Source: Clostridium sp. CAG:1024
Lineage (GTDB): Bacteria > Bacillota > Clostridia > Christensenellales > CAG-138
Reading direction: 5' to 3'
DNA: 52,775 bases
Assembly (NCBI GenBank): GCA_000432015.1
Contig: HF985514.1
Location: 14,044-66,818 of the forward strand
The translations under genes and the position numbers were made by a program. The notes beneath the pieces were generated by a model, which saw only the letters and a list, made by a program, of their open reading frames with translations, made no database searches and was not told the DNA's origin. This document shows, one piece after another, positions 16,184-24,072 of the stretch. Position 1 is the first letter of the stretch; the number at the start of each line of letters is the position of its first letter.

Positions 16184-16211
16184 TTGCATTTTTCCGTGAT
16201 GTGTGTATAAT
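16184..16211 (+). promoter_or_regulatory. Promoter of the tRNA-Val / 6S RNA / tRNA-Gln unit
   Basis: TTGCAT (16184-16189), 16 bases, perfect TATAAT (16206-16211), ending 20 bases before tRNA-Val. No second promoter is apparent before 6S RNA or tRNA-Gln. Confidence 0.7.
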
Positions 16212-16231
16212 AATATCTGCGACGCAAACGC

Positions 16232-16308
16232 GGGGTTATAGCTCAGCTGGTCAGAGCGCTACGTTGACATCGTAGAGGTCGTTGGTTCGATCCCAACTAA
16301 TCCCACCA
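16232..16308 (+). tRNA. tRNA-Val (anticodon GAC)
   Basis: Complete cloverleaf: acceptor GGGGTTA/TAATCCC, D stem GCTC/GAGC, anticodon stem CTACG/CGTAG with loop TTGACAT giving anticodon GAC, T arm GTTGG-TTCGATC-CCAAC. The 3' CCA is encoded. Confidence 0.97.
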
Positions 16309-16316
16309 AACGAAAG

Positions 16317-16490
16317 TATCCTGGGGTGTGCGTCACATCTTCGGCTATAAACCCTCACGATTTTGCCGGGAGTATCTGTTGGCAGGTGAATGGTCAAGCT
16401 CGCTGCGGGCGAGAAGACCGGAGCCGCCACAATGCACCCACCTGCCTTTGGGCGGGTATTATAGCAAGGATGAACGGCACCACGGGATTC
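16317..16490 (+). ncRNA. ssrS: 6S RNA (SsrS), RNA polymerase regulator
   Basis: About 175 bases that fold like 6S RNA. The closing stem pairs TCCTGGGGTG (16319-16328) with CACCACGGGA (16478-16487), with one mismatch. The terminal hairpin GCTCGCTGCGGGCGAGAAG (near 16395) matches the conserved GCTCGG...CCGAGAAG element of E. coli 6S. The 3' arm has the usual CACCTGCC-TTT-GGGCGGGT hairpin (near 16437). 6S RNA mimics an open promoter and sequesters housekeeping RNA polymerase. It lies between two tRNA genes, starting about 9 bases after the tRNA-Val CCA and ending about 15 bases before tRNA-Gln. Recognised by pattern and structure; not checked with a covariance model. Confidence 0.8.
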
Positions 16491-16504
16491 TTTTGAGGTC
16501 ATGT

Positions 16505-16578
16505 TGCGGAATTGTGTAATGGTAGCACCTACGACTCTGACTCGTATTGTCTAGGTTCGAATCCTAGTTCCGCAGCCA
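16505..16578 (+). tRNA. tRNA-Gln (anticodon CTG)
   Basis: Cloverleaf: acceptor TGCGGAA/TTCCGCA, anticodon stem TACGA/TCGTA with loop CTCTGAC giving anticodon CTG, T arm CTAGG-TTCGAAT-CCTAG, discriminator G and encoded CCA. Confidence 0.96.
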
Positions 16579-16583
16579 AGGAG

Positions 16584-16608
16584 ACCCTCCGAGATTCGGA
16601 GGGTTTTT
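16584..16608 (+). terminator. Terminator of the tRNA-Val / 6S / tRNA-Gln unit
   Basis: CCCTCCGA (16585-16592) pairs with TCGGAGGG (16596-16603), followed by TTTTT. Confidence 0.9.
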
Positions 16609-17284
16609 CTTATTCATGACGCTTGAGCTGCGACCGGTGAAATGCGATCCGGCTTCGTGCAGCACGAATACACCGATGAGTGCAGGAAAGGCGGGAAGCG
16701 TCTGTGAACGTCCGGCAGAACCAGAGTCCGCACATCAGTTTCACGTCGGGCGCAATACTCTCGAAACTGTTTCCCCCGCATCCGGCCGCGTGTATATCTA
16801 TTCCTAATTTTGAAGAAGAGGGTTGCTTTTGCCTGCTTGGCCTGCGTCGCGACAGAGGCGAAAACCAATAGAGATTCGCCGGCCTGCGCGCGCTTCGGCA
16901 ATCGGGATGCGGCCGGTGTAGTTCACCGACAAGTGACCGCCGTCGTCTGTTCGCGAACGATCGATGTGACGTTTAAAGCTACTGCTGGGGACGGGGAATG
17001 CAAGTGCGTTTTGCAGAAACGCGGAAACACTGTGGCGCGGTTATAGGCTTGAGCCCAGCAGCACGCCATAAGAATCTATCCGGTCTTTCTATTTGCGGAA
17101 GGCGTTCGGACAGGCAAGCAAGAAAAAGACCGCCGGGCGCCGCCGAACGGCAGTACCCAACGGCCCGTAACAATATGCCTTCGGGGACAGTCAATGATGG
17201 ATCTCCGAGGCGGCAAACAAGACTCCTTGGCTATAGAAGTGTTTTGAACAAAACCATAGCACCCGTGATATGCAGCCTAAGCAG
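16609..17284. other. About 675-base stretch with no supportable gene
   Basis: Open frames on both strands are short (up to about 115 codons), overlap one another, lack ribosome binding sites and resemble no family I know. A few small hairpins occur (for example GCGTTT-TGCAG-AAACGC near 17003). Composition is like the surroundings. It may be remnant of a decayed gene; I see nothing else in it. Confidence 0.6.
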
Positions 17285-18472
17285 TTATTTCCCCGCGGTT
17301 GATTCCAGCGGGACCTGCGATGCGGTTCGCTTTTTCTCGATGAGATAGCGGTAGCGTTCAAGCGCATGATCGATCACATCGTTCCAGGGCAGGTAGATGG
17401 TTTCGCGCGCTCGTGCGCCGAGACGCTCCGCGAGCGCGGGATCGTCGAGCACCTTTGCGATGACATCGGCCAAATCTGCGGGATCGTCCGTGCAGAGCAA
17501 ACCGTTTTCGCCGTCCGCGATCGGTTCCGCCGCGGCGCTGCCGCGCACAACGACGCTCGCCGTTCCCATGGCGGCCGCTTCCCGCACGACCATGCCGGAG
17601 GTATCATACAGCGAGGGAAAGACGAACAGCGTCGCGGCCTGATAGAGACCGTTCAGCAGTCGATCCTCCCGCAGGTGGCCGGTGAAGACCGTTCGTTCCG
17701 TAAGCCCCAGGTCATCGACAAGCCGGCGGATCGCTTCCGCGTCGGGCCCATGCCCGGCAAGCACGATCTGAAATTCGGCGCCGCGTTCCTTTAGCTGATA
17801 CATAGCTTCGAGAATGTGCCGAATATTCTTTTTCCAGTTCATCTGCCCGCAATACATGAAGATGGGCTTGTCGCCGAGCCCAAATTTGGCTTTTGCCATG
17901 GCCATGTTCTCGTTCGAGGGCTGCACATCCGGCGTCCCATTCGGCATGACCACAATGTCGCCCTTGTAGCCGTAATCGCGCAGCGTGTCCGCGGAACTGT
18001 AGCTGACCGTCCACACCTCGTCGCAGCGTTCATAAAAACCGACGACATACCGCACGCCGATATCCGCGAGCATTTCCTGCCGGGTGAGCTTGTAAAAATC
18101 ATCATAGTATTTGGAATGAAACGTACCGACGACGGGAATGCCGCGCCGTTTTCCGATGCGCAGCGCTTCCTGGCCCGCGATAAACGGACTGTGCGCATGG
18201 ATAATATCAAGCGGTACCTTTTGGATGCGAAGGTTGTAATGCGGATCCAGAAGGGGGATGCCCGTCTGATACTGGCGTTGGGTCGGCACATTGTGGCTTA
18301 CGAATTCGATCAGCTCGAACGGGAAGCCGCCGAGATACCCGGTATCCGTCATGGGCGCGACAACATAACACTCGTGGCCTTTTTGTGCGATCGTCGTTGC
18401 ATAATTGTATACCACGCGGCCAACGCCGTCTACGATGGGGAAAAATGTGTCGGAAAACTGTCCAATCCGCAT
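17285..18472 (-). CDS. Glycosyltransferase family 4
   Basis: Retaining GT-B glycosyltransferase of 395 residues, probably peripheral on the inner face of the membrane. The N-terminal Rossmann domain has SDTFFPIVDGVGRVVYN (acceptor-side GxGR loop) and IIHAHSPFIAGQEAL. The C-terminal domain has FMYCGQMNWKKNI and the nucleotide-sugar-binding EX7E region PSLYDTSGMVVREAAAMG, then GENGLL. The overall pattern resembles 1,2-diacylglycerol 3-glucosyltransferases that make glycolipid anchors, so glucolipid synthesis is the likely role (inference). Strong AAGGAGGT upstream of the ATG at 18472. Monocistronic and divergent from the methyltransferase gene. Confidence 0.88.
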   Translation of the reverse strand: MRIGQFSDTFFPIVDGVGRVVYNYATTIAQKGHECYVVAPMTDTGYLGGFPFELIEFVSHNVPTQRQYQTGIPLLDPHYNLRIQKVPLDIIHAHSPFIAGQEALRIGKRRGIPVVGTFHSKYYDDFYKLTRQEMLADIGVRYVVGFYERCDEVWTVSYSSADTLRDYGYKGDIVVMPNGTPDVQPSNENMAMAKAKFGLGDKPIFMYCGQMNWKKNIRHILEAMYQLKERGAEFQIVLAGHGPDAEAIRRLVDDLGLTERTVFTGHLREDRLLNGLYQAATLFVFPSLYDTSGMVVREAAAMGTASVVVRGSAAAEPIADGENGLLCTDDPADLADVIAKVLDDPALAERLGARARETIYLPWNDVIDHALERYRYLIEKKRTASQVPLESTAGK

Positions 18473-18729
18473 GGAATAGTACCTCCTTCAGTCGAGCGGC
18501 GGCTGCGTGCTTTTCGCTGCCCGGGTATGGACGATTATACCATACCTTGCCCGTTTCGCTGTTTAAGATTTCGTTAAAGAGACAAAAAAAGCCGTTCGGC
18601 CGCTACCGGATCTTTGCCGATCATTGTTTTTATTATACTATGAAGGCGTGCAGCAGGCAAGCGCGCCGCTTTTCCGCATGGAGAAAACCTGTTATACTAT
18701 AGCATTAGAAAATCAAGCGGAGGAATACA

Positions 18730-20187
18730 ATGCTCTGGATCGGAGAAAAACTGAACGGCGCAGTGCCGTCGATCGCCGCCGCCATTGCCGAGGGGGACGG
18801 GAAAATGATCGAGAGGATCGCGCGGGCACAAGCGGAGGCGGGCGCGGACTTTCTTGACGTTTCGGCGGCAACAACTGGCGGTTCGGCGGCAACAACGGCG
18901 GAGGAACTGCAAGCACTGCGGTTTCTGATCGAGAATGCCGAAAAGGGCGCTGCATTGCCGCTTTGCATCGACAGCCCGGATCCCATGGCCGTGGTGCAGG
19001 CAATGGCGTTTTGTTCGCGGCCCGGTCTTTTGAACTCCGTTTCGATGGAGGGAAGGAAAGCCGATATTATTTTTCCGGCCATGCAAGGCAATGCGTGGCG
19101 GGCGGTCGCGCTGCTGTCCGATGACAGGGGAACACCGGACAGCGTGGAGGAGCGGATGGCCGTGCTGGAACGGCTTCTCGAATGTGCCGGACAGTACGGC
19201 ATCGAGGAGGAGCGGCTATATGTCGATCCGCTCGTAGAGGCGCTGCCGGTCAGTCCCAATGCCTTTTTGAAGTTCGCCGCCTGCGCGCGTGCCGTGAAAG
19301 CGGCACATCCGCGTCTGCATGTATTGGGCGGCATGTCAAACATTTCCTACGGTTTGCCGGAGCGTCGGCGGCTGTATGGCGCTTTTCTGAAATTGGCCGC
19401 GGAAGCGGGCGTGGATGCGATCATCAGCGATCCGCGGTCGAAGAACGATCCGGTAGACCCCGTTGCCGAAGCGGCGCTGCTTGGACGCGATCCCGGCTGC
19501 CGCGCGTATATCGCGGCCTGCACACACCGTGATGCGGAAATATGCGAGCAGACGCCTGCCGGATTGCTCATGAGCGCAGTCGAACAGGGGAATGCAGAAC
19601 GGGGCGGCCGGCTTGCCGAAGAAGCGCTGCGAGCGGGCGCCGCGCCGCTGGCTCTGCTTGACGGCATGACGGAAACCATGGCGGAGCTCGGAAGGAGATT
19701 CGCTGCCGGAACGGTGTATATTCCGGAGTTGATCATGGCCGCAAAGACGATGCAGGCGGCAACCGAGGTTCTGAAACCGCTGCTCGGAGAAAACACGGCG
19801 AGGCTTGGAACCGTGGTGATCGGAACGGTCATGGGCGATGTGCATGACATCGGGAAAAACCTCGTTGCGATGATGCTTGAAGGCGCGGGATTTACCGTGA
19901 TCGATCTCGGGACGGATGTGTATACGGAGGATTTCATCGAGGCCGTCGAACAGCATCCGGAAACGAAGATCATTGCGCTCTCTGCGCTGTTGACAACGAC
20001 CATGCCGGCAATGCGAGACACGGTGCGGGCACTGCGGCAGGAGCCGTGCTGCCGCGGGATCCGTATCATGGTCGGCGGTGCGCCTGTGACGGAGACTTTC
20101 GCACAGCAGATCGGAGCGGATGCGTACACGCAGAACGCAGCCATGGCTGCGGAGCGCGCGCGGGAATTGATCGCGCAGGGAGGATAA
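18730..20187 (+). CDS. Fused pterin-binding methyltransferase / corrinoid-binding protein
   Basis: 485 residues with two halves. Residues about 1-265 are a pterin-binding TIM barrel like methyltetrahydrofolate:corrinoid methyltransferase (GEKLNGAVPSI, DVSAATT, CIDSPDP, NSVSMEGRKADII, GMSNISYGLPERR). Residues about 275-485 are a B12-binding unit: helical cap followed by GTVMGDVHDIGKNLVAMML, whose DxHxxG histidine is the cobalt ligand, and GGAPVTETFAQQIGADAY. This is the middle portion of MetH fused in one chain, without the homocysteine-binding and SAM-reactivation domains. It probably moves a methyl group between a corrinoid and tetrahydrofolate; the partner is not in the window. GCGGAGGA precedes the ATG; a TATACT -10 box lies at 18693. 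Confidence 0.87.
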   Translation: MLWIGEKLNGAVPSIAAAIAEGDGKMIERIARAQAEAGADFLDVSAATTGGSAATTAEELQALRFLIENAEKGAALPLCIDSPDPMAVVQAMAFCSRPGLLNSVSMEGRKADIIFPAMQGNAWRAVALLSDDRGTPDSVEERMAVLERLLECAGQYGIEEERLYVDPLVEALPVSPNAFLKFAACARAVKAAHPRLHVLGGMSNISYGLPERRRLYGAFLKLAAEAGVDAIISDPRSKNDPVDPVAEAALLGRDPGCRAYIAACTHRDAEICEQTPAGLLMSAVEQGNAERGGRLAEEALRAGAAPLALLDGMTETMAELGRRFAAGTVYIPELIMAAKTMQAATEVLKPLLGENTARLGTVVIGTVMGDVHDIGKNLVAMMLEGAGFTVIDLGTDVYTEDFIEAVEQHPETKIIALSALLTTTMPAMRDTVRALRQEPCCRGIRIMVGGAPVTETFAQQIGADAYTQNAAMAAERARELIAQGG

Positions 20188-20202
20188 AGGGGGAAACCAA
20201 AT

Positions 20203-20246
20203 AAGGCGGCGCGGATGGGGGATCGCCCCTGAAGCGGCCGCTTTTT
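20203..20246 (+). terminator. Terminator after the methyltransferase gene
   Basis: GCGGC (20206-20210) pairs with GCCGC (20237-20241), extended by AA/TT, with an inner GGGG/CCCC stem and a TTTTT tail. Confidence 0.7.
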
Positions 20247-20315
20247 CACGAAAATTCAGCAGGATGCAATGGGTCGATCCGCAAATACGTTTATATGGTG
20301 AAAGGAGGAGGAGAC

Positions 20316-20816
20316 ATGGAAGCATCGATCGATAGACGCAACGACGCTGTAACGCGCGTTGTAGAGACATATTCGGATGATCTGCTTCGTCTTGCGCTGC
20401 ACCATACGGCGGAACTTGCGACAGCGGAGGACATCGTACAAACGGCATTTGTGCGCTACATGACGGTTAAGACGCCGTTTCGAAATGCCATGCATGAGCG
20501 CGCATGGCTGATCCGCACGACGATCAATCTCTGCCATGACTATCACCGCTCAGCGTGGAATCGGAAACGCACGGACTTTGACGATCAGCTGATCGCGGAC
20601 GAGGGACAGCCTGAGGAGGCGTTGGTTGACGGGACGGTACTGGAGGCGGTGCGCGAATTACCGGAGAAAGAGCGCAATGCAATCTATCTGTACTATTATC
20701 TCGGACTTTCCGTCAAAGAGATCGGCAGGATCACGGAGGAGAAAGAGGGGACGGTCACGAGCCGTCTCTACCGTGCGCGGGAGCACCTGAAATTCATGCT
20801 GAAAGGAGCCGTGTGA
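20316..20816 (+). CDS. ECF-type RNA polymerase sigma factor (module 1)
   Basis: 166-residue sigma-70 family factor with region 2 (YSDDLLRLALHH, then AEDIVQTAFVRYM, and AWLIRTTINLCHDYHR) and region 4 helix-turn-helix (ELPEKERNAIYLYYYLGLS, then VKEIGRITEEKEGTVTSRL). It lacks regions 1 and 3, as in ECF factors. The ATG at 20316 follows AAAGGAGGAGGA. The stop lies 2 bases before the ATG of a membrane-anchored partner that is probably its anti-sigma factor. Target genes are not evident. Confidence 0.92.
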   Translation: MEASIDRRNDAVTRVVETYSDDLLRLALHHTAELATAEDIVQTAFVRYMTVKTPFRNAMHERAWLIRTTINLCHDYHRSAWNRKRTDFDDQLIADEGQPEEALVDGTVLEAVRELPEKERNAIYLYYYLGLSVKEIGRITEEKEGTVTSRLYRAREHLKFMLKGAV

Positions 20817-20818
20817 CC

Positions 20819-22678
20819 ATGACGAAAGAATATCGAAATCAATATCTGGATGAGTTGAACGGGATCGAGGCGACCGATGCGTTCAAACAGCGCGCCGCAG
20901 CCGCGATGCGCGCCGCAGCGGAGCAAGGTACGGGCGAAACTTCCCCAAAAGACCGCGTGCTCACGTTTCCGATGCGCAGAAAGCGCAGGATGACGCTGGC
21001 GGCGATCCTCGCAGCCGCACTGCTGCTTTGTGCGGGGACGGCGTTTGCCATCTTCCAAAGCACGGCGGATCGTGTGCAGGAACAGATCGATGAGAAATCC
21101 GCCGTTGGAACCGACGAGTTGACGCGGCAGGCAGAAGCATATGCGGATTCTATTCTCGCTGACATGGATCCGGTATATCTGGCGGAGGGCAGCGCGGCAT
21201 TTGGCGATACCACGATTCGCGTGACAAAGATCCGCGACTATGGCGACGATGGATTTGGCGTTGCCTTTGAGATCACATCCAAGTCTAAAGGCGTCGTGTA
21301 TTTCATGCAATGGCCGCAGGCACAGGATGCAGAGATCATCGCCTCGCACGAACAGATCGTTGACATGGGACAGGATGCGCATTCGTTCCGGCTCAAAACG
21401 GATGAGGGCGAGTATGCGCCGTATACAAAGGCAGAGGAGGGGGATCCGGCTGCATGGATCAATGAACAGGGCGAGTACATCATTCGATTCTATGATCCCG
21501 ACGGCACGGGCGGAAAGATTCCGGCGCTTTCTGCAGGCAAGCAGTGGTCGCTTACGGGAACGCTGAACGGCCGTGACAAAAACGGCAAAGTGGTTGAGAA
21601 GATCGGCGATTTTACCATCCCGTTTACGGTGCAGGAGGATACCGCATATCGTGCGCAACTGCGGCAGGCATACATTGGGCGCTATCAGAGCGACTATCAG
21701 GGCCATATCGATCTGCAGCAGGGAAAGGTGGACGCGCTGCCGCAGGGTGAAGCGGTCGCGGTCGGCGCAAGCGACGGCAAGCTCAGCGTCAACGACGTGA
21801 CGCGCACGGAGGACAGTCTGCTGTTCGGCGTTACAGCGCCTGACAACGGCGTGATACGCTACTATGAGGACGGATACGCGGTGGCGCGGCAGATCATGGT
21901 CTCCGCAAACGATGCAGGGGTATTCAACGAGATCGATAAAGTCCGAACCTATACCAAGCTCGAAAACCTGCCGGAAGAATCTCTGATCGGCGCGGAATTT
22001 ACGACGGACATTTACGGCGAAGAAGATACATGCGAACACCTCGTCGTGTTCTACTACAATTGGAAGAATGGGAATGCGCGTCTGCCTGCGGATGCAACGG
22101 AAAAAACGAAATGGATCTCGCTGCATGAAAGCCAGAAGAAGGACGGCCGCAATCAGACCCGCCTCTACCATGACATCAAAACCTTTGACCTGAACGAGGC
22201 GGACGTTGTCGAGACGATCGACGGAACACGCCTTGCGCTCGGCGCGGTGGGACTGCTGGAGAACGGCAGGATGCTGGTTGAGCTGCGCGTGGATGGTATT
22301 CGCTGTGAGTTGATGCTGGATGAGAGCACGCCGATCGTGCGCGTCAACGGCGAGCAGGTCGAGGTTCATAACCATCCGGAAACACCGGTCGATCTTGCGG
22401 AATGGAAGAACGTGTACTGGGAGTGGCTCGATAAAAAGGAACGCATCGGCGGTACGTCCTTCACGATCGATTTACCGGATCGAATCGGGAAGATGCCGGA
22501 GAAGTTCGACCTTGAGATCGAATGGACGCTCGGGGACATTACCCAGGAATGTGAACGAACCACGATCGGTACTTATAAGCTGAAATTCCAGATCGAAAGG
22601 GATCGGTATACGACCACGCTGCCGGAGCGCGTGTTGGGTGAAGCTTGGTTGCTGCGCGACTGGGATCGGAGTAACTGA
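20819..22678 (+). CDS. Membrane-anchored anti-sigma factor, DUF4179 type (module 1)
   Basis: 619 residues with a short cytoplasmic segment (about 1-58) rich in charged residues, which probably binds the sigma factor. One membrane helix follows (LAAILAAALLLCAGTAFAIF, about 59-78) and then a large extracytoplasmic portion. The extracellular part has the DUF4179-like pattern (TTIRVTKIRDYGDDGFGVAF) and later beta-rich repeats such as FTIDLPDRIGKMPEKFDLEI. The ATG at 20819 has GAAAGGAGCC 9 bases upstream; a GTG at 20813 is also in frame. Function as anti-sigma is inferred from architecture and coupling. Both halves of the ectodomain are hydrophilic and might sense envelope conditions. Confidence 0.8.
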   Translation: MTKEYRNQYLDELNGIEATDAFKQRAAAAMRAAAEQGTGETSPKDRVLTFPMRRKRRMTLAAILAAALLLCAGTAFAIFQSTADRVQEQIDEKSAVGTDELTRQAEAYADSILADMDPVYLAEGSAAFGDTTIRVTKIRDYGDDGFGVAFEITSKSKGVVYFMQWPQAQDAEIIASHEQIVDMGQDAHSFRLKTDEGEYAPYTKAEEGDPAAWINEQGEYIIRFYDPDGTGGKIPALSAGKQWSLTGTLNGRDKNGKVVEKIGDFTIPFTVQEDTAYRAQLRQAYIGRYQSDYQGHIDLQQGKVDALPQGEAVAVGASDGKLSVNDVTRTEDSLLFGVTAPDNGVIRYYEDGYAVARQIMVSANDAGVFNEIDKVRTYTKLENLPEESLIGAEFTTDIYGEEDTCEHLVVFYYNWKNGNARLPADATEKTKWISLHESQKKDGRNQTRLYHDIKTFDLNEADVVETIDGTRLALGAVGLLENGRMLVELRVDGIRCELMLDESTPIVRVNGEQVEVHNHPETPVDLAEWKNVYWEWLDKKERIGGTSFTIDLPDRIGKMPEKFDLEIEWTLGDITQECERTTIGTYKLKFQIERDRYTTTLPERVLGEAWLLRDWDRSN

Positions 22679-22802
22679 GACGAGTCGAAACCATAGCAGG
22701 GGAGACGATCCCCGAAGGAAACGTACTTCTGCTGTATCAGCAGCAAAAGGCGTGCGGGAGCAGTATTTCATTGCGCGTAGCTGATTCTCCCGTATGCGTT
22801 GA

Positions 22803-22843
22803 AAAGCCGGGCCGTTCAAAAGCGAACGGTTCGGCTTTCTTTG
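22803..22843 (+). terminator. Terminator of sigma/anti-sigma module 1
   Basis: A 15-bp stem (22803-22817 with 22824-22838, two G-T pairs) followed by CTTTCTTTG. Confidence 0.75.
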
Positions 22844-22934
22844 CAGTCCTGAATAACGCAGACAAAAGCGCGTCAGGTCATGAAAGGTATTGCACGCAGG
22901 GCAAGCGCAGGACACGCTGCGCTCCGCCGCCGCA

Positions 22935-23795
22935 TCACGGCTTGTGCGTTTGGTGATCGCTGAGACTGACGCACAGAATGGCGCAAATGGAGAAAGCGCA
23001 GCCGAGAAATGCAACCGGCGAGAGCGTTTCACGATAGAGAAGGGCGCTGAAGACCAAACTGCTGATCGGCTCAAGCAGACTGCAAAACGAAGCAGTGGAC
23101 GCGCCGATACGCTTTACACCGGTTGCAAAGCTGAAGCTCGCGCCGCAGGTCATGCCGCCGCAGAGAACCATGGCGAGCAGGCTCCGCAGCGTCCATGCAC
23201 CGAATGCCATAGTGATGAGAAGCAACAGAAGGCAAACGGAACATGCGCCTAAGGAGATGTAGAACATGCGAACGGGCAGGGCAATTGAGACGTCGCCGCG
23301 GTCGAGTACGATGACATAGAATGCGAACGTCAGCGCCGAGCCCAGTGCGATCGGGATGCCAAGAAACGAACCACCGGTCATATTTCCGCTGATGCAAATG
23401 AGACCAATGAAAGACAACAGGATCGCAAAGCCCTTAAGCCAGGTGATCTTGTATTTGAAAAGCAGCGCCATTGCGATGCAGACGATCGAGGGATATGTAA
23501 AATGAACGACCGAAGCGCAGCCAACAGGTATGTACCGGCAAGCCGTCGTCAGTAGAATGCCGGTCAGCCCGTTGGCAACGCCGGCAGCAATAGGCTGGAG
23601 CGCCCGGCGTACAGGCATACGAATCGGCGCTCTGCTGATCAGACAGAAAAACAGACAACATAAAAAGAATACCAGCGTATTTACGAGAATAATGCTGATG
23701 GGCGTAGCCCCGCATCTCAGTGCGTAGGCACGAAGACTCGGCTCTGCTCCATATAGGAGAGAGGATAAGACCACAAGGCATAAACCGACCCACAT
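22935..23795 (-). CDS. EamA/DMT superfamily transporter
   Basis: 286-residue drug/metabolite exporter-type permease. About ten hydrophobic helices arranged as two five-helix repeats; the second repeat includes LCGGMTCGASFSFATGVKRI, then SFCSLLEPISSLVFSALLYRE, the EamA signature. The ATG at 23795 follows GGAGGCGG and begins directly with a membrane helix (MWVGLCLVVLSSLLYG). Substrate is unknown. It stands alone between the anti-sigma gene and pucR. Confidence 0.88.
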   Translation of the reverse strand: MWVGLCLVVLSSLLYGAEPSLRAYALRCGATPISIILVNTLVFFLCCLFFCLISRAPIRMPVRRALQPIAAGVANGLTGILLTTACRYIPVGCASVVHFTYPSIVCIAMALLFKYKITWLKGFAILLSFIGLICISGNMTGGSFLGIPIALGSALTFAFYVIVLDRGDVSIALPVRMFYISLGACSVCLLLLLITMAFGAWTLRSLLAMVLCGGMTCGASFSFATGVKRIGASTASFCSLLEPISSLVFSALLYRETLSPVAFLGCAFSICAILCVSLSDHQTHKP

Positions 23796-23973
23796 ACGAC
23801 CGCCTCCGCTCCGTATCAAACAAAATGACCGCATAGACGAATGTCGCCGTTTGCGACCCAAAGCCCGAAAAGCGGGGAAGATGCCAGAGCAAGAGCATGA
23901 TAAAACGCCGATACAGAGGAGTCAAGCGTTTTGAAGAAAACAGCAGATTGTCTGCACGGAGCGCAAAACACTG

Positions 23974-24003
23974 AAAAAAGGCCGAAAAGACGGCCTTTTT
24001 TTA
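23974..24003 (-). terminator. Terminator of pucR (bidirectional shape)
   Basis: AAAAAGGCCG pairs with CGGCCTTTTT across a six-base AAAAGA loop. Reading leftward it ends in TTTTTTCAG. Confidence 0.8.
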
Positions 24004-24072
24004 TTTTAATTGTGAGCAAAGGACAAGCGGGAATGGCATTTTTGTCCGCATTGGACAAGGGAACGGCAGAAG

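Noticed and set aside
18583..18612. Possible terminator (A-run next to GCCGTTCGGCCGC) between the glycosyltransferase and methyltransferase genes
   Set aside because: It would face leftward into the start of the glycosyltransferase with no gene upstream to terminate, and the stem is imperfect.
20768..22375. A 535-codon minus-strand frame opposite the module 1 anti-sigma gene
   Set aside because: No ribosome binding site, no domain, and composition typical of antisense reading; the plus-strand gene has sigma coupling and a membrane anchor.
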